Shown: positions 1-8,819 of the stretch, one piece after another
How the letters are laid out: each line of letters opens with the position of its first letter
Numbering within the stretch: position 1 is the first letter of the stretch
Source of the DNA: UBA4582 sp047629195
GTDB lineage: Bacteria > Pseudomonadota > Gammaproteobacteria > Pseudomonadales > Azotimanducaceae
Length of the DNA: 64,000 nt
Assembly: GCA_047629195.1 (NCBI GenBank)
Contig: JBLHWY010000005.1
Location: forward strand, 33,064-97,063
Reading direction: 5' to 3'
The notes under the pieces: model-generated
What the model was told of the DNA's origin: nothing
Databases searched by the model: none
The model's input: the letters and a program-made list of their open reading frames with translations, nothing else
Made by a program: the position numbers and the translations under genes

Positions 1-1608
1 AAGTGCCTGATCTACCGCTGCCCGCAATGCTTCTATCCTTGTGTTGTAGCTGGTAATCACAGAGAAATTGTCTTGTTCATTTAGTGCTATTAGCGTGTTT
101 CTAATTGATTCGCTCATACCCGTCTCATAAACAGTTTTTCCAGATGCCGTGGCGTCGGTAATAATAGTTTCTACCGCGCGTGAGGCTGAAACATCAATGA
201 AAGGGACCCTAGAGAAATCCAGGATGATTGCAGCTGATTTGCTACTCGTTCTTTCGCGGACAGTATGACCAAGGTCTGCAGCTGCGCCAAAACTAAGTGG
301 ACCGCCGAAATCAAAGATTGTTACTTGTCCTTTGACCTTCTCTAAAAGCTCAATTTCTTCTGGCGTTGAATTAGGCGAGGCATCACTTTCACTACCAAAC
401 TGTTTCAGTTGTTCATCTGCTAACTGCTTGACGAAAGCTAGCGCGGCGAGAATGACACCAGCAGCAACTGCAGTGATCAGATCAACAAATACGGTAAGTA
501 TTAAGACCAACGCCATAAGTACAAGATCTAATCTAGGTCCCTTGTGTGCTCGTTTTAGATAGCCAACATCAATAATGTCGTATCCTACTTTAATAAGGAT
601 ACCAGCGAGTACGGCATGAGGAATTTGAGAAGCAAGCGGTGATAGACTGACGACAACTAACAACAGCAATACAGCATGTATCATACCCGAAATTTTTGTC
701 TTGCCTCCGGTTCTAATATTGACAACGGTTCTCATTGTTGCTCCAGCACCTGGAATTGCACCAAACAGTCCAGCGAAGGTGTTACCGATGCCTTGCCCAA
801 TCAACTCTTTGTCTGAATCGTGTCGGGTTCTTGTCATGTTATCTGCGACCAAGGAGGTTAGCAGGCTGTCAATAGCGCCAAGCACAGCGAGTAACACAGC
901 AGCTTCAAGGACGATGAGAAAAGTTTCGCTCGTGAATGCAGGCACAACTAGAGACGGAAAGCCTGTTGGAATATCGCCGAGTACAGGTGCGCCTGCGATG
1001 AATAAACTTGTCACCGTTCCAATTACTAACGCCGCTAGTGGCGCAGGAAAGAACTTCCCTAGTTTTTTAGGCCATAAAAAAATGACCAACAATGTCAGAA
1101 CGCCTATCATCAAGGCGGCCATATTGGGATCCATGACAGCACCAGGGATTGCCGTCAATGCTGGTATTGTTCCGCCGCCGTCGGGTTCGTGGCCAAAAAT
1201 ACGCGAAAGTTGCAGGGCGATGATGATGCAACCAATACCGCTCATAAAGCCAGACACCACAGGGTACGGCACGAGCCGAATGTACTGTCCCATCTTAAAT
1301 ACGCCGAGGAATATCTGCAATACACCCGCGAGTACGACAGCTGCGAAAACGAGTGCTGGATTTCCGCTCAGCGTGGCGAAGATGCCCGCGAAAACCACGA
1401 CCATGGGTCCTGTCGGTCCAGAGACGTTCGAAGGTGTGCCGCCAAAGAGAGAAGCGAAGAAGCCGACAAATATAGCCCCCCAGATACCCGCAATTGGACC
1501 AGCGCCGGATGCCTCACCAAAAGCCAACGCTAATGGTAAGGCAATGATGCCTGCTGTCAGGCCGCCAAATACATCGCCTCGAAGGTTGGATAAGTCAAAA
1601 AACTTCAT
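1..1608 (-). CDS. SulP family anion transporter with STAS domain (partial, 3' end off the left edge)
   Basis: Inner-membrane SLC26/SulP carrier; the family moves sulfate, bicarbonate or other anions. I translated the minus strand from ATG at 1608: the product begins MKFFDLSNLRGDVFGGLTAG, has a long polytopic core with GPTGPM and GFMSGIG stretches, and then a cytoplasmic C-terminal STAS domain (IFDFGGPLSFGAA followed by FIDVSASRAVE). It is open for 536 codons and leaves the window, so only the last residues are missing. GAGGAG lies 8 nt before ATG 1608, which favours this start over an in-frame ATG at 1614. It starts 30 bp downstream of the carbonic anhydrase gene, so co-transcription is likely. 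That pairing suggests bicarbonate as substrate; the substrate is inferred, the family is clear. Confidence 0.9.
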   Translation of the reverse strand, partial: MKFFDLSNLRGDVFGGLTAGIIALPLALAFGEASGAGPIAGIWGAIFVGFFASLFGGTPSNVSGPTGPMVVVFAGIFATLSGNPALVFAAVVLAGVLQIFLGVFKMGQYIRLVPYPVVSGFMSGIGCIIIALQLSRIFGHEPDGGGTIPALTAIPGAVMDPNMAALMIGVLTLLVIFLWPKKLGKFFPAPLAALVIGTVTSLFIAGAPVLGDIPTGFPSLVVPAFTSETFLIVLEAAVLLAVLGAIDSLLTSLVADNMTRTRHDSDKELIGQGIGNTFAGLFGAIPGAGATMRTVVNIRTGGKTKISGMIHAVLLLLVVVSLSPLASQIPHAVLAGILIKVGYDIIDVGYLKRAHKGPRLDLVLMALVLILTVFVDLITAVAAGVILAALAFVKQLADEQLKQFGSESDASPNSTPEEIELLEKVKGQVTIFDFGGPLSFGAAADLGHTVRERTSSKSAAIILDFSRVPFIDVSASRAVETIITDATASGKTVYETGMSESIRNTLIALNEQDNFSVITSYNTRIEALRAAVDQAL

Positions 1609-1638
1609 GGGCATAACTCCTCAAAAATTATTCTGCTG

Positions 1639-2310
1639 TTAGTCGTGGCACGCGGATTTTGTTGCTAGTGCAGCGACTTCTTCAGCGTATCTTGAGTCGA
1701 CTGGAACAAATTTGTTCTCGCCTTCATCGAATGCTTCAACATCTCCTGTTTTGATGTCGTAGACCCAGCCATGCAGTCTAAGGTCGCCCTTGGCGAGTCG
1801 AGAAGCGACACTGGGATGCGTTTTTAGATGTTGGAGCTGTAAGATGACATTCTGTTCCAACAGTATCTTCATGCGGGTGTCGTCATCAGCACCTTCGGGT
1901 GCAATTGCTTCCATAACATCAACAGCAGCTTTGGAGTAACCCAGCCATTCTTTTACGTGGGGCAGGGATGTTAACCCTTCAGGAAACATTGCCCCTTTCA
2001 TTGCGCCACACTCGGTATGACCGCAAATAACAATATGCGGTATTTTTAATGCTGCTACTGCAAACTCAATTGATGCAGTCATAGCACCGGTGTTATTTGT
2101 ATGGGGTGGAATAATATTTCCCGCATTACGACAGATGAAAAGCTCGCCGGGATCGGTTTGCGTAATCATTGCTGGCTCAATTCGAGAATCCGAGCAAGTG
2201 ATGAAAAGTGCTTCTGGTTCTTGGCCTTTGCTTAGTCGCTCGAACAGTTCCTTTTTCGCTGGATACACTTCATTTTGAAACTTAATAACTCCAGTTGCAA
2301 ATTTTGGCAT
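1639..2310 (-). CDS. Beta-class carbonic anhydrase
   Basis: Zinc enzyme interconverting CO2 and bicarbonate in the cytoplasm. The 223-aa length is normal for the beta class. The zinc ligands are visible: Cys39 in CSDSR (with the catalytic Asp41-Arg43 dyad), His98 and Cys101 in GHTECGAMKG. It lies between the ArsR-type regulator (44 bp upstream) and the SulP transporter (30 bp downstream), all on the minus strand. The context points to conversion of transported inorganic carbon rather than general housekeeping. Cyanate-linked carbonic anhydrase (CynT) is an alternative subgroup, but no cyanase gene is nearby. Confidence 0.93.
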   Translation of the reverse strand: MPKFATGVIKFQNEVYPAKKELFERLSKGQEPEALFITCSDSRIEPAMITQTDPGELFICRNAGNIIPPHTNNTGAMTASIEFAVAALKIPHIVICGHTECGAMKGAMFPEGLTSLPHVKEWLGYSKAAVDVMEAIAPEGADDDTRMKILLEQNVILQLQHLKTHPSVASRLAKGDLRLHGWVYDIKTGDVEAFDEGENKFVPVDSRYAEEVAALATKSACHD

Positions 2311-2354
2311 TGTAATAACCTCTATCTCGGGTAGTTGGTGCTTATTAGTCGTTG

Positions 2355-2735
2355 TTAGTCGTTAGTAGGCTTGGTGGTTTCTTTACTCTTTTCTGCAGAC
2401 CATAATTCTCGGGCTTTTGTAATGTTTACCTTGCTGACACCTTTGATACGTCCCTCGACAAAATCGAGGCCTTCTATGATCCAATCTGCCATGTCTGGTT
2501 GAGTTAAATGGTAATAGTGACGTCTTCCATCTCGGCGTTCCTCAACGATTCGATGGGCTCGCATTAGGCTCAGATGCTGAGAGACTCTGGGTCCAGGTAG
2601 ATCAAGGCTATCAATCAGTGTGTTGACATCTTTTTCTCCTGAGCGGAGTTCTTCAATAATCCGTATGCGATCCGGATTGGCAACGACCTTAAAAATATCA
2701 GCTAGCTCTTTTGCGACCACTTTTCTGTCGGGCAT
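2355..2735 (-). CDS. ArsR-family winged-helix regulator
   Basis: A 126-aa DNA-binding protein, probably a dimeric repressor of its own operon. Residues about 10-95 form the ArsR winged helix: ADIFKVVANPDRIRIIEEL, a recognition helix around PGPRVSQHLSLMRAH, and a wing at RRDGRRHYYHL. The ELCVCDL metal-binding motif of ArsR/SmtB metal sensors is absent (the matching stretch is EKDVNTLIDSL) and there are no cysteines, so it is unlikely to sense thiophilic metals. The C-terminal 30 residues are lysine-rich and poorly ordered. As first gene of the regulator-carbonic anhydrase-SulP operon it probably controls inorganic-carbon or anion uptake; its ligand is unknown. Confidence 0.85.
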   Translation of the reverse strand: MPDRKVVAKELADIFKVVANPDRIRIIEELRSGEKDVNTLIDSLDLPGPRVSQHLSLMRAHRIVEERRDGRRHYYHLTQPDMADWIIEGLDFVEGRIKGVSKVNITKARELWSAEKSKETTKPTND

Positions 2736-2843
2736 AGGAATGGCTCTTTATTTTTGATATCTACAGGCAGTTAGACCTGGTCATCGGTATGGGTTGATTG
2801 CATTTAATCATGTCTTCAAATATATGCAGATAATAAGCTATGA

Positions 2844-2872
2844 ATTTAATCATACGAAAGAGAATAGTTCAA
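2844..2872 (-). promoter_or_regulatory. Candidate promoter and operator of the ArsR-CA-SulP operon
   Basis: On the minus strand TTGAAC (2872-2867) is followed after 17 nt by TTAAAT (2849-2844), a plausible sigma-70 promoter about 110 bp before the regulator gene. A 13-bp sequence TGAATTTAATCAT (2841-2853, plus strand) overlaps the -10 box and recurs with one mismatch as TGCATTTAATCAT at 2799-2811, exactly 42 bp away. Such phased direct repeats could be autoregulatory operator sites; this is inference. Confidence 0.4.
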
Positions 2873-3707
2873 GCGTAGAAACTAAGGGTCACCTATTTGT
2901 CTATTTGTCGATAGATGTTGTTTTTCAGGTTTGTGAGGCGGAAAAATGCACGCTTCCTGCTATAAGATTTTTCATCAAGCTTACGTAGCCGTGAGAATTT
3001 AGAAGGTCGACTAAAAGGTGGGCTGAGACCTGTTCTGGAAAATATCGAGGCCATCTGCGGCGCGCTTAAGTGCAGATGGGTGATCGGTCTCAAGCACCGG
3101 CGACCATTCAAAAATGAGCTTGATCAGTCTTGTTCCGTTACTCGTTTGATACCTGAGCCAGAATTCTTTCAGCAATACGTTATTATTCGCAAACCTGCTT
3201 CGGCGGCGCAGAGCCAGTATTTTGAAATTTCACCATTTGCTTCTATGCGAGCACGGCGGAGTTCAAGACCATGATTAACACCAACGCCATTTAAAAGATC
3301 AACTGTGTGTCTAATCTTCAGCGTGCAGCGGATGCCAATATTGATGGCGTAGACGCCATCGCTCGGCGCGGAACCCTTTTCCTTCGAGATTTAGTCTAGG
3401 TTGATTATTCTTTAGCTGTAACTTTCGTGTACTAGACTCGGTCGCTTTGAATTGGCCGATTGTCGTGCCGACCCGGGGTGCACCGCGTAACACGGCATGC
3501 TCTCCCCCAAATTGTAGGACACTTTCCTGCAGGTTCTGTCGTAAAGGTTTTAGTACTATAAATTAAGCTTCTGATACTTCGGCGAGTTACCTTTACGGGA
3601 GCTTTAGGAAATGGACAATGGTCCGTGGTAATGACGGCGAGACAATTATCAGGCATTTGAAATTATAGATTTGATGATAACAACGCTTTGATTTAGATAA
3701 CTATGTG
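2873..3707. other. Intergenic stretch without a supported gene
   Basis: About 835 bp between the ArsR operon promoter and the beta-barrel-like gene. Several short open frames occur on both strands (60-75 codons), but none has a convincing ribosome site or a recognisable motif, and the frames change repeatedly. The minus strand from about 3660 to 3100 reads like the remains of a coding region broken by stops, but I cannot assign it to a family. Confidence 0.5.
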
Positions 3708-4415
3708 CTAGAACTGTTTGGTCAGCCAAAAACGGAAGCTGTTATTGGGTGAGCTGCTGGTGACACCACTGAGCACGCCTGCAAACAGTTGCCATTTACC
3801 AAGGTTGCCAATGATGGCGGGACCAACTTGTTGAGTTTGATTGCTTAAACCATTGAATTTTCCTGTTGTGCCGAGATTGCTAAACACTTCGAAGCTAAGG
3901 ATCCAAGCGTCGGTCAACTGATAATTTAGACTACTGCGAGCCTGAAACGTGACACCTGATTGAGCATGGCTGCCAAGCTGTTTTGAGCCCAACACTAGGA
4001 CTCGGGCTAACAAAGTGGGTGATAAAGTAACATCATGCATCCAGTTAATACCGATCTGATGTGGTCGATTTTCTACTCCAACACGCGCATCAAAGCGAAA
4101 CCCCTGTTGCCATCTGGGCGTCACATCCTCTAATTGCCAGAATAGTTCTGCCTGAAAAAAGTCTAAATCGTTGGTGGACTGAAGTGTCTTTTTAGTCTGG
4201 ACCAGGCCTCTCACCATGACGTCGTCACTCGTCGCACGCTGGTAGTGTAAACGTTGATTGAAGTTATGATTATCAGGGTCATAGGCGTTGCGATATTGGA
4301 TCGACTGATGGCCCCCATTCACGACGGGGCCAAAAATGCCACCGGTGTTACCAGCGGCGGCGAATTCAGCAAAGGTTAGTGCAAGAAAAGCTATTTTCGC
4401 GAGTGATTGTCTCAT
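3708..4415 (-). CDS. Exported beta-barrel-like protein of unknown function
   Basis: I do not recognise the family. From ATG 4415 the 235-aa product begins with a clean signal peptide (MRQSLAKIAFLALTF then AEFAAA, cleavage before GN). The mature part is rich in aromatic and alternating polar/hydrophobic segments such as SLNYQLTDAWILSFEVF and ends SFRFWLTKQF, with the terminal Phe typical of outer-membrane barrels. An upstream TTG at 4445 is in frame but would place ten extra residues before the signal peptide. It resembles small outer-membrane proteins that measure or support transport, but that is guesswork. No operon partner is evident. Confidence 0.6.
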   Translation of the reverse strand: MRQSLAKIAFLALTFAEFAAAGNTGGIFGPVVNGGHQSIQYRNAYDPDNHNFNQRLHYQRATSDDVMVRGLVQTKKTLQSTNDLDFFQAELFWQLEDVTPRWQQGFRFDARVGVENRPHQIGINWMHDVTLSPTLLARVLVLGSKQLGSHAQSGVTFQARSSLNYQLTDAWILSFEVFSNLGTTGKFNGLSNQTQQVGPAIIGNLGKWQLFAGVLSGVTSSSPNNSFRFWLTKQF

Positions 4416-4445
4416 TCCCTTTATTCTTACTCCCCTGTTATTCAA

Positions 4446-4807
4446 AGCTTGTTATTAATAGCTTGCTCGACCCATTAATTTTCTGAGGTTGTTTCATTGA
4501 GTCGGGCTAATTTATTTATTTGGGGCGAGATTGTACAGGGTTCTTGTTTATAATCTTGAAACCCCTCTCACTTTTTAATGAGATATGTTGTTGAGGGATC
4601 GATACTATATTTCTATTGGAAATAGATTAGGAGCAGCTAGCTGATGCGTCATCTCTTAGACGCTTAGAGGGTTGTACACAGAGTTTTGGGTTTTCAGCAG
4701 CGTAACCTCTTTTTATTCTTCGAGAGGTACTTAAAATGTTGGCGCTAAAATTCATTGGTTTTGGCTGAACCGCTACTTATGTGTGCGGGCAAGTAAGCAA
4801 ACGGTTG
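4446..4807. other. Intergenic stretch, nothing recognised
   Basis: About 360 bp of AT-rich sequence upstream of the beta-barrel-like gene. It must contain that gene's promoter, but I cannot single out a convincing pair of boxes and see no coding frame or strong hairpin. Confidence 0.4.
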
Positions 4808-4921
4808 CTAACTCATCGCGCTGTAAACGCCTGCAGTGATATAGAGTATGAAAAACCCGATTGCAGCCACGCTGGCTATATCGATTTTCAATGTTGCTCT
4901 TCTCTTTGTTTGAATGTCCAT
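4808..4921 (-). CDS. Possible 37-aa single-pass membrane protein
   Basis: A short frame from ATG 4921 to TAG 4808. It encodes a positively charged N terminus (MDIQTKRRATLKID) followed by one strongly hydrophobic helix (VAAIGFFILYITAGVY) and a four-residue tail. The charge pattern predicts N-terminus inside. It sits in the 600-bp gap between the YeiH-family gene and the beta-barrel-like gene, on the same strand as both. No good Shine-Dalgarno sequence precedes it, which lowers confidence. It could be a real small membrane protein or chance. Confidence 0.35.
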   Translation of the reverse strand: MDIQTKRRATLKIDIASVAAIGFFILYITAGVYSAMS

Positions 4922-5014
4922 GGAGCGAGAGGTTAGCGAATCTTTAGATTTCCGGGAAAGAATTGTTTTTCCTAACCTTATTCCGGAACGTGCTATCCAC
5001 CTGCTTTTTAACGT

Positions 5015-5941
5015 TTAGCTCACGAATTGAAGAACTAAAAATAAAGTTGTTGGTACCACAATTGCCCATAGAGTCAGCGCTTGGGCTAATATTTTGCCTT
5101 TTAAATTCCCAAGTGTGCTCCTTGATATCTCCGTACCGACAAAAAACAGTGCGATGACAAGCAGCGCTTTTGATATCAATCCCGCCATAGTGGGGACCAG
5201 TTCGGGAAGCGGAATGGTTGACCCCAATATCGAAGCGAGAAGGAATAAAAGAATAAAACCTGGCAGGCGTACTTTTGCCCCATCGCTGCGTTCACGAAAG
5301 CTCACGATGAGTACCAGCGGTATTAGCCAAAGAGTTCGGCCTAGTTTTAGGGTCGTAGCAACGGCTGCTGCTTCTTCGCCGTAAATTTGTGCGGTGGCCA
5401 CGACAGAACTGGTATCGTGAATTGCAAGTGCAACCCAAACACCAAACTGTTCCTGACTCATTCCTAATAAATGGCCAATGTATGGAAAGGAGAACAGAGC
5501 TGCAGCGTTTAGCAAAAATACTATGGCAAGCGCTACGCCCGTCTGATCAGCTCTAGCTTTGATGATCGGTGAAATTGTTGCGATAGTTGTGCCACCACAA
5601 ATCGCTGTGCCAGAGGCCATCAGCAGGCTGCTGTTTCGCTCAACCTTCATTAGCCTGCCAAGCAGCAGGCCGACTCCGATAGCCGCAACGACATAAATTA
5701 GAATCGCGACGGTATAATTGGCACTAATACGCCATAAATCAGAGATGTTGAGTTTAAGCCCCAACAAGACTATCGCCGCCTGCAAGCTATACTTTCCCAG
5801 CATAGGCGCATTGCTAATGATGGTCTTATTGAAGACGAGGGTTATGCCCATCCCCACGAGCAAAGCAATCGCGGGGTTACCCAGATAAATCAGGGGCGCG
5901 AGTATAGCTGCGCAAATAGCAAAACCTATGGCCGGTTTCAT
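5015..5941 (-). CDS. YeiH/UPF0324 family putative sulfate exporter
   Basis: Polytopic inner-membrane protein of the YeiH family, whose members are annotated as putative sulfate exporters; the transport reaction is not firmly established. From ATG 5941 the product has 308 aa with about ten hydrophobic segments. Family-like features include MLGKYSLQAAIVLLGLKL, MASGTAICGGTTIATISP and VALAIHDTSSVVATAQIYG. The start at MKPAIGFAICAAILAP begins directly at the first membrane helix and lies 17 bp after the stop of the aldo/keto reductase gene, so the two may be co-transcribed; no strong ribosome site is visible. A longer in-frame extension would overlap the reductase gene and is not preferred. Confidence 0.8.
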   Translation of the reverse strand: MKPAIGFAICAAILAPLIYLGNPAIALLVGMGITLVFNKTIISNAPMLGKYSLQAAIVLLGLKLNISDLWRISANYTVAILIYVVAAIGVGLLLGRLMKVERNSSLLMASGTAICGGTTIATISPIIKARADQTGVALAIVFLLNAAALFSFPYIGHLLGMSQEQFGVWVALAIHDTSSVVATAQIYGEEAAAVATTLKLGRTLWLIPLVLIVSFRERSDGAKVRLPGFILLFLLASILGSTIPLPELVPTMAGLISKALLVIALFFVGTEISRSTLGNLKGKILAQALTLWAIVVPTTLFLVLQFVS

Positions 5942-5958
5942 TGTGAGGTTTGTCTTAA

Positions 5959-6966
5959 TTACCGATATCCCTCTGCCACAGGTCGTCTTGGCAGTGACCA
6001 CCATGCAGCTTCGCAAGCTTGCTCGAGTTCTGCATCGAAATTAACCTCGAGGGCTGCAACGTTTGCGTCCAATTGATCAGCTCGACTTGCGCCAATTATT
6101 GCTGAAGATACCGCCGGGTTCTTGAGAACCCAGGCGACGGAAACAGATACCATGTTAAGGCCTTTTGATTCGACCACGGACTTCAGTTGCTCAACCGCTT
6201 TGAATTGTGAATCATGCCAATATCGTGCCTGGTATCTTTCAGCGGCACTACCGAGTGTGAATCTTGTGCCTTCCTCAGGTTCCTGGCCGGTCTTGTATTT
6301 TCCTGAGAGGAAGCCGCCGGCGAGAGGGTTATAAACAAGCACGCCCAGTCCTTCTGCTTTGGCAAGAGGGAGCAACTCGGTTTCAATTTCCCGATAGAGC
6401 AGATTATAGCGTGGCTGTACCGAGGCGTATCCACTCAGGCCTAGTCGTTCTGCTGCCCCGATTGCTTGGCCTAATCGCCAGGCTGGATAATTTGAGCAAC
6501 CTGTATACCGGACTTTCCCCGCCGTGACTAGATCCTCGAAAGCTCGCAGTGACTCTTCAATAGGGGTGTTGGGGTCAAATCCGTGGGATTGATACAGATC
6601 GACATAGTCTGTTTGCAACCTCGTCAGGCTGGCATCAATGGAATCCATTATGTGTTTCCGCGATAGCCCTCTATTATTGGGTCTTCGTCGTGTTGGTGCG
6701 AAGCACTTGGTTGCAATGATGAGGTTATCTCGATTGCCTCTATTTTTTATCCAGCGGCCAATGATAGCTTCTGTCTCGCCAATGGTGCCTTGATTACCGC
6801 CGAGAGGGTAAGCGTCAGCCGTATCCAGAAAAGTGAGTTTCAGTTCCGCAGCCCTATCCAATATCTCGTGAGATAGCTTCTCTGCTACCTGGAGTCCAAA
6901 GGTCATCGTGCCTAAACATAGGGCAGGTACTTCCAGTCCATGTTTACCTAGGTTGCGATATTCCAT
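5959..6966 (-). CDS. Aldo/keto reductase
   Basis: NADPH-dependent oxidoreductase of the AKR superfamily (TIM barrel), closest by eye to the YajO/Kv-beta-like branch. From ATG 6966, preceded by AAGGAAA, the protein has 335 aa. It starts MEYRNLGKHGLEVPALCLGT; the catalytic tetrad is represented by Asp in LDTADAYP, the Tyr of that segment, Lys in IIATKCF and His in LYQSHGF. The conserved SAIIGASRADQLDANV cofactor segment is near the C terminus. The substrate cannot be told. It lies 44 bp after the GNAT gene and just before the YeiH gene. Confidence 0.9.
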   Translation of the reverse strand: MEYRNLGKHGLEVPALCLGTMTFGLQVAEKLSHEILDRAAELKLTFLDTADAYPLGGNQGTIGETEAIIGRWIKNRGNRDNLIIATKCFAPTRRRPNNRGLSRKHIMDSIDASLTRLQTDYVDLYQSHGFDPNTPIEESLRAFEDLVTAGKVRYTGCSNYPAWRLGQAIGAAERLGLSGYASVQPRYNLLYREIETELLPLAKAEGLGVLVYNPLAGGFLSGKYKTGQEPEEGTRFTLGSAAERYQARYWHDSQFKAVEQLKSVVESKGLNMVSVSVAWVLKNPAVSSAIIGASRADQLDANVAALEVNFDAELEQACEAAWWSLPRRPVAEGYR

Positions 6967-7010
6967 TACTATTTCCTTTTTTTCCGTCAATTTCTTGTGA
7001 TGACTCAATG

Positions 7011-7418
7011 CTAGGGTTTACAACCCATACTTATTCGGTCCTCTACTTGAAAACCTAACTTTTTATAGAACCCTGCCGCATCTGGGTTGGAGCCACGGAT
7101 CTGCAGATTCACTTTTTGACAGCCGAGCGATGCCAGAGATGTCACAGCGAAGTCTACCAAAGAGCGACCCGTTCCGGCCAACCTTTGAGCTGGAGATACT
7201 GCAATAGAATAAAGCCAGCCTCTGTGGCCATCGTATCCGGCAATACAGGCACCGGTGATTTGATTGTTGTTTTCCGCGACGAATACGAGATCGTCGACGG
7301 CGAGCTTTTCATTCAACATAGAGTTGGGTTGACTGTACGCTGCAGACTCGTTAAATACTTCAGTCCAAAGTTGGGTGACTTGATCTCGGTCTCTTTCCTG
7401 ATATTTTCGAACTGGCAT
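7011..7418 (-). CDS. GNAT family N-acetyltransferase, YpeA-like
   Basis: A 135-aa single-domain acetyl-CoA-dependent acetyltransferase. The order of motifs fits the YpeA type: N-terminal MPVRKYQERDRDQVTQLW, central GACIAGYDGHRGWLYSIAV, the acetyl-CoA pyrophosphate loop RLAGTGRSLV (residues about 80-90) and the terminal FYKKLGFQVEDRISMG. The substrate is unknown. It is the first gene of a likely three-gene minus-strand group with the aldo/keto reductase and the YeiH protein, and diverges from the RND efflux genes. Confidence 0.88.
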   Translation of the reverse strand: MPVRKYQERDRDQVTQLWTEVFNESAAYSQPNSMLNEKLAVDDLVFVAENNNQITGACIAGYDGHRGWLYSIAVSPAQRLAGTGRSLVDFAVTSLASLGCQKVNLQIRGSNPDAAGFYKKLGFQVEDRISMGCKP

Positions 7419-7599
7419 CGGTAAATTATCACCCCTTCACATTTGCTTAACTATCTCGTAGTTATGTCGCTTTGCCTCAAATTTCCTCATTTTTTGTCTG
7501 CATGGCATAAAGTCCACAAAAATATTACAACCAAATTTGGCCTTTTGGCGTCTTACAATTGAATCCGACGACTTATAGTTATATCAACAAGGAATAATA

Positions 7600-8784
7600 T
7601 TGAATAATGCCATAAAAGTAATCGCACCGGTTATTGTCCTCGCTTTAGGTATCGGAACATACTTAATATTGGGCTGGGCCAAGCCAGAGCCAGAAAAAAA
7701 AGTTGAGGAGCCCAGAGCGCTCAGTGTCTTTGTAGAGAACGTCCAAAGAGCAGATACCGATCTACAGGTAAATACCGAAGGTGAAGTTCGGGCAAGAACT
7801 GAAGTTGATATAGTTTCTCAGGTGGCCGGGCGTATTGTGTCTGTGACCTCCGAATTTACAGAAGGCGGAATGGTTGAGCCTGGTGTCACACTGGTTGAAA
7901 TAGAGGATCTTGATTACAAACTCGATTTGGCACAAGCACAGGCTAAAATGGCCGAGGCTGAGGTAGGTGTTCAAACAGCTGTTGCGACAGCAGACGTGGC
8001 AAAGAAGCAATTGCGTAATGCAAAGGGCGCGTCACCTTTAGCGCTAAAGCAACCACAAGTAGCAGAAGCGCGCGCAATGCTCGCCGCAGCAGAAGCTAGT
8101 TTTCAAAAAGCGCGGCTTAATCTATCTCGGACTAAAATTTCATTACCTTTCCAGGGACGACTGGTACGGATTGATGTCAATGTAGGACAGTACGTTTCAC
8201 TCGGTACGCGTCTGGCGCGGGCTTTCTCAACTGATACCGTTGAGGTGCGACTGCCTCTCAATGATGGCCAACTAGCGCTGTTGAATTTGCCTATTGGATA
8301 TGTCGCCGAGTCCGGCGCGGAGTTACCGGTTGTCTTCAAGGCGCGTGTCGCAGGTAAAGACCAACGCTGGCAAGGAAAATTAACGCGTCTTGATGCCTCT
8401 ATCGATAAAAATACTAGGATGTTATTCGGTCTTGCCGTTGTTGAATCACCTTACCTTCTTAACGTTTCTCAGCATCAAATGCCACTGGCTGTTGGTTTGT
8501 ACGTAGAAGCTGAAATCTCCGGCCGTAGGATCAATGACGGCTATGCTATTCCGCGTGAAGGTCTTAGAGCTGGCAATAAGGTTTACGTTGTTAATGCGAA
8601 GGGGTTGCTTGAAATTCGCGATGTCGTAGTTACTTTTAGTTCAGAGCGAGAAGCGATCATTTCAAGTGGACTTGGGATAAATGAAAAAGTCGTCATCTCA
8701 CCTGTTCGCAATGCAATTCAGGGTATGTCACTTCAAGCACTAGACGAATCTTTAGATGAACCAGCGATGGCCGAAAGTAGTTAA
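7600..8784 (+). CDS. RND efflux periplasmic adaptor (membrane fusion protein)
   Basis: A 394-aa HlyD/AcrA-type adaptor linking an inner-membrane RND pump to an outer-membrane channel. The TTG start at 7600 is supported by AAGGA six bases upstream. One N-terminal membrane anchor (APVIVLALGIGTYLILGWA) is followed by a barrel-sandwich half (EGEVRARTEVDIVSQVAGRI), a short alpha-hairpin (about residues 105-165), the second lipoyl half (ISLPFQGRLVRIDVNVGQYV) and beta-barrel/proximal domains. It ends 35 bp before the pump gene. No TolC-like gene is in the window, so a channel encoded elsewhere is presumably shared. Confidence 0.9.
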   Translation: MNNAIKVIAPVIVLALGIGTYLILGWAKPEPEKKVEEPRALSVFVENVQRADTDLQVNTEGEVRARTEVDIVSQVAGRIVSVTSEFTEGGMVEPGVTLVEIEDLDYKLDLAQAQAKMAEAEVGVQTAVATADVAKKQLRNAKGASPLALKQPQVAEARAMLAAAEASFQKARLNLSRTKISLPFQGRLVRIDVNVGQYVSLGTRLARAFSTDTVEVRLPLNDGQLALLNLPIGYVAESGAELPVVFKARVAGKDQRWQGKLTRLDASIDKNTRMLFGLAVVESPYLLNVSQHQMPLAVGLYVEAEISGRRINDGYAIPREGLRAGNKVYVVNAKGLLEIRDVVVTFSSEREAIISSGLGINEKVVISPVRNAIQGMSLQALDESLDEPAMAESS

Positions 8785-8819
8785 TTGAACGATAAAATAG
8801 ACCAGGACGGGCTATCAAA

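Noticed and set aside
701..1642. 313-codon plus-strand frame
   Set aside because: It is antisense to the SulP gene, has no protein-like motif, and the minus strand gives a clear transporter sequence.
3311..3656. Two overlapping minus-strand frames of 60 and 74 codons
   Set aside because: Low-complexity mix of residues without motif or ribosome site; at best debris of an unidentified gene.
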